Assembly (NCBI GenBank): GCA_021107335.1
Contig: JAIOSZ010000187.1
Span: 1 to 11,373 of the forward strand
Reading direction: 5' to 3'
DNA: 11,373 nt
From: Desulfuromonadaceae bacterium
GTDB lineage: Bacteria > Desulfobacterota > Desulfuromonadia > Desulfuromonadales > Syntrophotaleaceae
Position 1 is the first letter of the stretch. Every line of letters begins with the position of its first letter. Below, in pieces: positions 6,378 to 11,373 of this stretch. The position numbers and the translations under genes were made by a program. The notes under the pieces were generated by a model, which saw only the letters and a list, made by a program, of their open reading frames with translations, was not told the DNA's origin and ran no database searches.

Positions 6378-7565
6378 CTATTCCTCCGAACAACCCTGCT
6401 CCACTTCCAACGTTGCTATCAACCCAAATTTCGGCTGAAAGACCTGCGGCAAATCAAGATCTTTGGTGGTACTGATCCACAGCGTGGGTATACCTGGATC
6501 CGATTCAGGGCTCTTACCCTGCAGATCGGTCAGATAAATCAAACAGCCGGCATCGGGCACATTGTTTACCGCCCACTCAAAAGGCGGGCACAAGTCGGTA
6601 CCACCATGACCCGTGACTTTCAACTCTACAGGGTATTCATCCGGCGTAATCGTCTCTGTAGCGGATATCTCACAGTCGCAATAAACGACACTAACGGTAG
6701 CCGGATAGCTCAGCAAGATGTCGTTCAACTCTGCCTGAAACTGGTTTAACTCTTTTTGCGTGATGGAGCCGGAGGTATCGATGGCCAGCACGAGAGGCTT
6801 CATTCCGTTGGAGCGAAAACTGGGCAGGTAGATCCCGTCAGCAATGTGGCGTCGGTTGGGTTGGTTCCATGAATAGTCGTTACGGGCCGTATGATCGATA
6901 AAGGAACGGAGCATTTCGCGCCAGTCAAGAATGGGGTGGACCAGTTCATTCACCAGCCGCGCCAGGGAGCCAGGCAACTTCCCTTGGGCCTTGGCCGCTT
7001 GCGCGGCTTGTTGTATGACAACGGTTATTTCAGCTTCTTCCCGTTCCCTATCCGCTTTGGACAGCGCCTTGCCATACTCGTCCCTGGCATCTTCGAAGCC
7101 GCCACAACCACCCGGATCTCCTTCCTCAAGGTCGTCATTTCTTTCGACGTCACAATCATCATCGCCGGCCCCATCAGGTAATCGATTGTAAATTTGTTCC
7201 GCGGCCAAGTTGCTAAAATCTTTATGGTACAAGGCTTTGGGCAACATACTAAGACCGGCCTCTTTGAGGATGCCATTGATGGCATAATCACCGGCCTTAT
7301 TAAATCGTCCCAGATTACGAGCGCTACGTCTAAGGGGATGGAAGTGCGCGACATGCATGACCAGATGGGCAAGCACAAAGACAATCTGGTCGATCTGCAG
7401 CCCGTTAATAAAATCGGGATTATAGCGAATTTGCTTTCCGTCAGTGCAGGCGGTTTTTATCTCTTTATCCTCACGCAACCGCATACGCAGCAGCAGGGTC
7501 GCGAAAAACGGGTGGTCTAGCACCGTCCTTGCAATCGCCTTTGCCAGCTTTGAGGATTTTTTCAT
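6378..7565 (-). CDS. VWA-domain protein with degenerate metallopeptidase-like N-terminus (DUF2201 type)
   Basis: 395 aa, ATG start with a GGAAGG ribosome-binding site about 7 nt upstream. Residues 1-130 match the putative metallopeptidase part of DUF2201 proteins: a V-L-A-H-x-x-x-H motif at 64-71, then a DYAINGILKEAGL segment (93-105) and AAEQIYNRL (121-129). An acidic Asp/Glu-rich linker follows (about 131-180). The C-terminal part is a VWA-like domain with a MIDAS: DTSGS at 263-267, Thr323 in GGTD and Asp347 in LTDLQG. The expected HExxH is HLVMH here, so the catalytic Glu is Leu68 and zinc-peptidase activity is unlikely. It lies 96 bp downstream of the MoxR-like gene. In known MoxR-VWA pairs the ATPase remodels or loads partners bound by the metal-dependent VWA domain. 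The actual substrate here is unknown. Confidence 0.85.
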   Translation of the reverse strand: MKKSSKLAKAIARTVLDHPFFATLLLRMRLREDKEIKTACTDGKQIRYNPDFINGLQIDQIVFVLAHLVMHVAHFHPLRRSARNLGRFNKAGDYAINGILKEAGLSMLPKALYHKDFSNLAAEQIYNRLPDGAGDDDCDVERNDDLEEGDPGGCGGFEDARDEYGKALSKADREREEAEITVVIQQAAQAAKAQGKLPGSLARLVNELVHPILDWREMLRSFIDHTARNDYSWNQPNRRHIADGIYLPSFRSNGMKPLVLAIDTSGSITQKELNQFQAELNDILLSYPATVSVVYCDCEISATETITPDEYPVELKVTGHGGTDLCPPFEWAVNNVPDAGCLIYLTDLQGKSPESDPGIPTLWISTTKDLDLPQVFQPKFGLIATLEVEQGCSEE

Positions 7566-7661
7566 CGCATTGCCTTCCCAAGTGGGCTAGTTCAAGAGTG
7601 TGGAGTGTTCCTGCTGCAGACATTATCGAGAGAATTGCACAGGGCTGCCATCTTTAGCCGA

Positions 7662-8660
7662 TCAAAGCAGCAGGTCGCCATTTTCTTTGGCCCATTTGGT
7701 GAATTCCTTGCTGGTCGCCAGCTTGGGTTCGGCTTGCAGTGCATCGCGCAGCCAAACAACCTGAAATTCGGAGGGCAGCCGCTTCATATAGCGAAAGGCC
7801 TGTCCAGCGTTGTCTGTAGTTATCTTGCGACTCATGGCTCCACAAAGCGCGTAGAGCACCGACGGCTCATCGGGAACATCCGATTTATCCGGATCGATCA
7901 TGATCGACTCGATGTCGGGCAGATCACGATATATTTGCAGGAAGGAGGTAAATTCAGCGGCTGCGCCGAACCCCAGAGCTCCGGCGAAAAAGGGCAGTTC
8001 CGCCTCAAACGGCAACTTGCCCATAAACCGGCCGATACTGGCCCAAACCCGTGGGCAGGGAAATGAATTGCCCTGCGCCTTGGGATCAAAGTGATGCAGC
8101 AGATCGGGCCGCAGGCGCAAGAAGCCAATAATTTCTGAGGGCACGTCGTTTTTCATCGCCCAGGCGCACCACTCGTCCAAATCGGTGGCGAGCTCCAGGT
8201 GAGTCGCAAAACGGGACCCCAAAGCCTTGCTGATCTTGCGGCTAAAGGTACCGTCGATTACCCGGTTGCCCGCCGCCAGAATTCTCCACCCATCTGGCAA
8301 GGAATATTCGCCAAGTTTGCGGTCTAGGACAAGCTGCAGCAGCGAGCTCTGCACCGAATCGGGAGCCTGAGAAAGTTCGTCAAGGAACAGTAAACCTTCC
8401 CCTTCCGAAGGCAAAAAGTTCGGTGGATTCCAGCGGGTGGTGCCGTTTTCTACCGACGGCACACCGCGCAGGTCCACAGGGTCCAGCAGCACCGCGCGAA
8501 TATCTATCAGAGGCAGGCTCATATCGGCGGCGACCTGGGCCACGATTTGGGATTTGCCGATGCCGGGCGGTCCCCAGAGGAACATGGGCACATTGACGTT
8601 AAGCCCGCTCTTGAGAATCGCAATAGCCAGCGATGGTTTAACGCTTACCGAAGTCTCCAT
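7662..8660 (-). CDS. MoxR-family AAA+ ATPase
   Basis: 332 aa, ATG start with AGGGAG a few bases upstream. Walker A GPPGIGKS at 30-37, Walker B LLFLDEL at 90-96, sensor-1 Asn in AAGNRV (Asn132) and an arginine-finger region ALGSRF (Arg150) are all intact, so it should bind and hydrolyse ATP. The DPVDLRGVP segment (60-68), between Walker A and B, is typical of MoxR-type ATPases. The length matches the family. It is cytoplasmic and the first gene of the operon with the VWA protein downstream, which is the classic arrangement of a MoxR ATPase with its VWA partner. The pair probably assembles or activates a client complex. No client gene is recognisable in the window. Confidence 0.9.
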   Translation of the reverse strand: METSVSVKPSLAIAILKSGLNVNVPMFLWGPPGIGKSQIVAQVAADMSLPLIDIRAVLLDPVDLRGVPSVENGTTRWNPPNFLPSEGEGLLFLDELSQAPDSVQSSLLQLVLDRKLGEYSLPDGWRILAAGNRVIDGTFSRKISKALGSRFATHLELATDLDEWCAWAMKNDVPSEIIGFLRLRPDLLHHFDPKAQGNSFPCPRVWASIGRFMGKLPFEAELPFFAGALGFGAAAEFTSFLQIYRDLPDIESIMIDPDKSDVPDEPSVLYALCGAMSRKITTDNAGQAFRYMKRLPSEFQVVWLRDALQAEPKLATSKEFTKWAKENGDLLL

Positions 8661-8755
8661 ACATTCTCCCTATGAGCTAATCCGAAAGGCTGAGTCGTTT
8701 TTTCTCAACGAGCTTCTTGCTGTTTAAAGATACTAAATAGGGCGCCGGAACAACC

Positions 8756-8785
8756 TTGATCAATGTCAATTCCAGAGATTATAAC
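8756..8785. promoter_or_regulatory. Candidate divergent promoter region
   Basis: On the + strand TTGATC (8756-8761) and TATAAC (8780-8785) are 18 bp apart, pointing toward the RGDR-repeat ORF. On the - strand a perfect TATAAT lies at 8783-8778 and a perfect TTGACA at 8769-8764, but neither has a well-spaced partner. The region separates the divergent MoxR operon and the small ORF, so promoters are expected here, although the exact boxes are uncertain. Confidence 0.3.
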
Positions 8786-8883
8786 GCGGCCCAGGATTGC
8801 TTTCGTTATCCAGCCAAGCCCCGCTGCCGTAGATGCCAACACAACAGTTTATAGCTCAATAGCGGACCTTAAGAGGATATTAG

Positions 8884-9135
8884 ATTTATCATGAACGGAC
8901 AACCTACCTCTTTAACCTCGCCGATCCCACCAAATATTCACAGCAGTTCACCACCGGAAATAAACTTCGGGCACAGGCCAACGGTCACGAGAAACGGGCT
9001 GCCCAGCTGGACAGGCGAGGCGACCGGATGGACAATCGCCTTGACCGCCGAGGCGACAGGGTAGACCGGAACCTCGATCGCAAGGGACAGCGCATCGACC
9101 GCTGTTATGACCGTGGTCAAGCCCGGCGCCACTGA
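8884..9135 (+). pseudogene. Small Arg/Asp-rich repeat protein without a normal start codon (probable remnant)
   Basis: An 83-codon frame is open from the codon after a TAG at 8881 to TGA at 9133-9135. It contains no ATG, GTG or TTG before the repeat region. The C-terminal half has three 11-residue repeats plus a partial one: LDRRGDRMDNR, LDRRGDRVDRN, LDRKGQRIDRC, YDRGQARRH, encoded by 33-bp units at 9007, 9040, 9073 and 9106. I recognise this motif from small, usually exported, proteins of marine Gammaproteobacteria, whose function I do not know. An ATG at 8891, behind AGAGGA, is one frame off and stops at 9064. That suggests a frameshift just after the start. An ATT start at 8884, 6 nt from AGGA, is the only in-frame alternative. 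No signal peptide is visible. Confidence 0.55.
9007..9105 (+). repeat. Three 33-bp tandem coding repeats
   Basis: Units 9007-9039, 9040-9072 and 9073-9105 each encode L-D-R-[RK]-G-[DQ]-R-x-D-x-x. The protein repeat is tighter than the DNA repeat, so selection acted on the protein before the frame was damaged. Confidence 0.7.
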
Positions 9136-9217
9136 CCTGAAGACGGGTCTAGGGCAGGTCGTCAAATAGAGCCGACCCTCGGCCCGAGACCCTCACGAGC
9201 AACCAAATCGGCAGAAC

Positions 9218-9310
9218 ATGGAATCTTTTCTAAAATCGGTGGAACGTCAGGCCTATCGCATGGCGCTGATCGCCAGCAACAACCGCGATGATGCCCTCGA
9301 CCTGGTGCAA
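9218..9310 (+). pseudogene. N-terminal fragment of an ECF-type RNA polymerase sigma factor
   Basis: From ATG at 9218 the first 31 residues (MESFLKSVERQAYRMA through RDDALDLVQ) match the start of the sigma-70 region 2 helix of ECF sigma factors, where DALDLVQ is normally followed by D-A-M/F and the core-binding segment. Here the similarity ends after Gln31; the frame runs on to 9475 into unrelated sequence that includes a palindrome and overlaps the opposite gene. Regions 2.2-4 are absent, so it cannot be a working sigma factor. Directly after the break a different frame (9313-9393) reads a 26-residue tail including HAIYFDEPLLFYSF, which may be the C-terminus of another lost gene. This points to a deletion joining two genes. 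Confidence 0.6.
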
Positions 9311-9366
9311 GGACCCATCCGCACGCCATCTACTTCGATGAGCCCCTGCTCTTTTATTCTTTCGAT

Positions 9367-9405
9367 AAAAAAGAAAATGGGATCAAGCAATAACTTGACC
9401 CCATT
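9367..9405 (-). terminator. Palindrome copy 2, acting as terminator of the DUF2959 gene
   Basis: On the - strand AATGGGGTCAAG (9405-9394) pairs with CTTGATCCCATT (9388-9377, offset by the 6-nt loop TTATTG at 9393-9388) with a single G-T mismatch, and a T-rich tract TTTTCTTTTTT follows. It lies 33 bp past the stop codon of the DUF2959 gene. The core is shared with the palindrome at 5414-5437, so this is a dispersed repeat that also has terminator form. Confidence 0.6.
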
Positions 9406-9438
9406 GAACTACAACAAGTTCGAACAGGCTGACGATAA

Positions 9439-10080
9439 CTATTCCTCTAAGCTGGCGATAAAGACATCCGCCTGAGCAATGGCCCGCTCCATGTCACGGA
9501 CCAAGTTGTCGACATTAGCCTGAACGCTAACCACCTCACTACTCAATCCGGTAACCGCTCTGGCATTCAGGTTGTGCTTCAAAAACAACACCTGGTCCCG
9601 CAGGGGGATCAAAGCCGGCTCCAACCGGGATTCGGCCCGCTTCATGGCCTGCATCAGCCCCGCATACCTGCTTTGGGCGGTGTCGTATTTGCGACGGCTC
9701 GACCGGCGCAAGGATTCGCTGTTGTATTGATCGATCTCAGCCCGCCACTCCTTGAACAGCGCCTGAGAAACGTCCTCCACGGCAACGATGCGCTCGTGCA
9801 CCTCGTCGGCCTCTGCTTCGACTCTTTGCAAGGTGTCGTTGAGGCGCTTATATTCTTTTTCCAGATTACCACCCTGAACATTGACGACGCTCTTGAACTG
9901 CTCAAGAGCCGTCAGAAATTCCTCCTTCGCGTCTTTCTGGCTGTCGCGCGCTTCCTCGACGCGGTCTACCATAATCTCGCGTTTGTGCACGCCCACCGAT
10001 TCCATGGCCTGGTAATATATGTTGCTGCAAGCCGGAAGGACAAACACAAAAGTTAGCGCCAGAAACCACTTAATTTTCAT
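9439..10080 (-). CDS. DUF2959 family lipoprotein
   Basis: 213 aa, ATG start with AAGGA about 9 nt upstream. The N-terminus MKIKWFLALTFVFVLPACS is a lipoprotein-type signal with Cys18 as the likely lipidated residue (lipobox LPAC, slightly off consensus because of Pro). The block YYQAMESVGVHKREIMVDRVEEARDSQ is split over residues 22-48 and is the hallmark of DUF2959. The rest (about 40-210) is highly charged and helical, with long heptad-like stretches that predict coiled coils. The length fits the family. The family's function is unknown; a periplasmic, membrane-tethered structural role is inferred. A terminator-like palindrome follows at 9367-9405. Confidence 0.85.
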   Translation of the reverse strand: MKIKWFLALTFVFVLPACSNIYYQAMESVGVHKREIMVDRVEEARDSQKDAKEEFLTALEQFKSVVNVQGGNLEKEYKRLNDTLQRVEAEADEVHERIVAVEDVSQALFKEWRAEIDQYNSESLRRSSRRKYDTAQSRYAGLMQAMKRAESRLEPALIPLRDQVLFLKHNLNARAVTGLSSEVVSVQANVDNLVRDMERAIAQADVFIASLEE

Positions 10081-10156
10081 TGCCAGTTTTCCTTGTAAGA
10101 TCGCTTTTGACCTGTGACGCCCTGGTCGGTACCAACCAAAAGCCTCTTAGATCTCC

Positions 10157-10406
10157 CTACTTTTTAACCCTGCGATAGATGATCAGAAGCAGGATAGCCC
10201 CGCCGGTCGCCAACAGAAAAGATCCAATATTAAATCCGGAAACCGAACCGAGACCAACCAGGTTGCCGACAAAGCCACCGAGGAAAGCGCCGCCGATACC
10301 CAGCAAAACGGTAATTGATAAAGCCCCCCGGGTCCTTACCGGGCATGATGAGTTTAGCCACAACCCCCACGATCAATCCCATCACAATCGAAGTCAGAAT
10401 ACCCAT
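10157..10406 (-). pseudogene. YeaQ/YmgE (GlsB) family small membrane protein, frameshifted
   Basis: The start is ATG at 10404-10406 behind a strong AAAGGAGA, 6 nt away. The first frame reads MGILTSIVMGLIVGVVAKL then IMPGKDPGG, a family hallmark. The remaining family sequence (ITVLLGIGGAFLGGFVGN, GFGSV-like LGSVSGFNIGS, LLLIIYRRVKK) lies in another frame ending at TAG 10157. The span is 250 bp, one base more than the 82-codon gene expected. The extra base lies between 10313 and 10329: either an A in ATCAATTACC or one G in the run of six. The protein would be an inner-membrane, three-helix, transglycosylase-associated family member often linked to stress. It may be a real mutation or an assembly/sequencing indel in the homopolymer. 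Confidence 0.8.
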
Positions 10407-10550
10407 AGCCAATCTCCTTTCGCGTCGAGCTATCCCCATTGTGATCGAGAATAGCGAGATTTCAAACGAGTTGATCAAATAGAGCGGATACAGATCAGTT
10501 TAGAAAAATTCCGTGACCGAAATTGTGACACGCCACTACCACCGAAGAAA

Positions 10551-10874
10551 TCATGTCACATAAAGCAATGTCGGTGCATCCACCAGGAAGGCAATAATAA
10601 GTAAAACAAAGCCTAGTAGCGCAGCGATCAGCATGATCAGCGAACTTCCCCATTCTTTTTTAATGGCCAAGGCGATGGCACTTCCCGGATGGTAGAAAAG
10701 GATGACACATGCCTGCACGATGACCAAAATGAATTCAATGGGTATCAACGGGCTTTTGGTGTAGTGAGGACCGCCTATCTGCCAGCGATGCAATGTCGCG
10801 GCTAGCAGCAAGGTTACCCCGACTATGACGCCCAACCATGCAGTTATGAAGTGCTTGAACTGATTCAATCCCAT
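10551..10874 (-). CDS. Three-helix membrane protein, unknown function
   Basis: 107 aa from ATG. Hydrophobic segments at about residues 9-28, 44-62 and 77-101 predict three transmembrane helices, with a positively charged loop (IKKEW, 71-75) between the second and third. No conserved family motif is recognised. The ribosome-binding site is poor (ACCTCATAAAA directly before ATG). It follows the inositol-monophosphatase-family gene on the same strand after a 78-bp gap, so it could be co-transcribed. Base composition is similar to its neighbours. Confidence 0.55.
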   Translation of the reverse strand: MGLNQFKHFITAWLGVIVGVTLLLAATLHRWQIGGPHYTKSPLIPIEFILVIVQACVILFYHPGSAIALAIKKEWGSSLIMLIAALLGFVLLIIAFLVDAPTLLYVT

Positions 10875-10952
10875 TTTTATGAGGTAAATCCCGGTAGGGT
10901 CGAAAGGCTTTTATCAAGGGTTAGGAAATATGGCCGTTATTGTATTTTCTTG

Positions 10953-11373
10953 CTAAACCGGATGAGAGCGCATTACCTGCAGCATCGCATCATGAATTAG
11001 GCCGTTGCTGGCCAACACTTGCCGATCATAAATGTCACTAAGATTATCCTGAAAATCGGTGGTTTTTCCTCCCGCCTCTTGGACAATCAACAAGCCCGCC
11101 GCCACGTCCCAGGGATTCAGCTCATATTCCCAGTAGCCGTCGAAGCGTCCCGCCGCTACGTAACAAAGATCCAGAGCCGCCGAGCCGTCCCGGCGCACAC
11201 CGTGGCTGTTACGGTAAAAAGTTTCGAACAGGGTCAAGGAATGTTGCCAACGCTCGCCAAGCTGGTAGGGGAAACCGGTGGCCAGCAGGGTCTTGGACAG
11301 TTCGCTGGTAGAAGAAACCGTGATCGGATTTCCGTTGAGATGGGCTCCTCCTCCCTTAAGGGCGGAAAAGAGC
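10953..11373 (-). CDS. Inositol monophosphatase family protein, C-terminal part (5' end outside window)
   Basis: 139 residues are visible and the frame stays open to the window edge, so the TTG at 11237 is not the start. Family motifs appear in order: KGGGAHLNGNPITVS (substrate-entry strand), LLATGFPY, RRDGSAALDLCYVAAGRFDGYWE, and the second metal-binding motif NPWDVAAG...EAGG with Asp89 of the visible part as the metal ligand. The enzyme is a cytoplasmic Mg2+-dependent phosphatase acting on inositol-1-phosphate or a related sugar phosphate. It could be SuhB-like, but substrate cannot be decided from this half. The first metal motif (DPLDGT) lies outside the window. Confidence 0.92.
   Translation of the reverse strand, partial: LFSALKGGGAHLNGNPITVSSTSELSKTLLATGFPYQLGERWQHSLTLFETFYRNSHGVRRDGSAALDLCYVAAGRFDGYWEYELNPWDVAAGLLIVQEAGGKTTDFQDNLSDIYDRQVLASNGLIHDAMLQVMRSHPV

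Noticed and set aside
10123..10138. Near-palindrome TGGTCGGTACCAACCA upstream of the DUF2959 gene as an operator.
   Set aside because: One isolated 16-bp near-palindrome with no identifiable promoter boxes around it; insufficient support.

Overview
The window looks like a chromosomal segment of a Gammaproteobacterium. This rests on a DUF2959 lipoprotein, a YeaQ/YmgE (GlsB-type) membrane protein, an inositol-monophosphatase-family enzyme, a MoxR ATPase paired with a VWA protein, and short dispersed palindromes of the kind common in that class. No genus can be named from the sequence alone.

Layout. Positions 1-776 hold the 3' part of a secreted-type protein on the + strand, closed by a strong intrinsic terminator at 800-838. 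Positions 1036-5229 hold the largest gene: an exported protein of about 1397 residues made almost entirely of PASTA repeats (at least 15), with no kinase or penicillin-binding domain and a C-terminal NTF2-like domain. Its true start is very probably a TTG at 1036, behind a near-perfect Shine-Dalgarno, which exposes a clean signal peptide. The NTF2-like tail resembles the N-terminal visible part of the preceding gene, so the two neighbours may be related in function.

Positions 5230-6377 are about 1.15 kb with no convincing gene. They contain several palindromic blocks, one good-looking promoter and one doubtful 70-aa ORF. Positions 6378-8660 (- strand) are a two-gene operon: a MoxR-type AAA+ ATPase followed by a VWA protein with a degenerate metallopeptidase-like N-terminal half, probably a chaperone/remodelling pair.

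Positions 8884-9420 look like a gene graveyard. They hold a small Arg/Asp-rich 11-residue-repeat protein with no normal start codon and the first 31 codons of an ECF-like sigma factor cut off abruptly. A palindrome follows that also serves as the terminator of the convergent gene. Positions 9439-11373 (- strand) carry a DUF2959 lipoprotein, a frameshifted YeaQ/YmgE-family gene, a three-helix membrane protein of unknown function and the 3' end of an inositol-monophosphatase-family gene.

The most unusual item is the giant PASTA-repeat exported protein and its possible relationship to the gene before it. Several broken genes between 8884 and 10406 suggest local decay or assembly indels.
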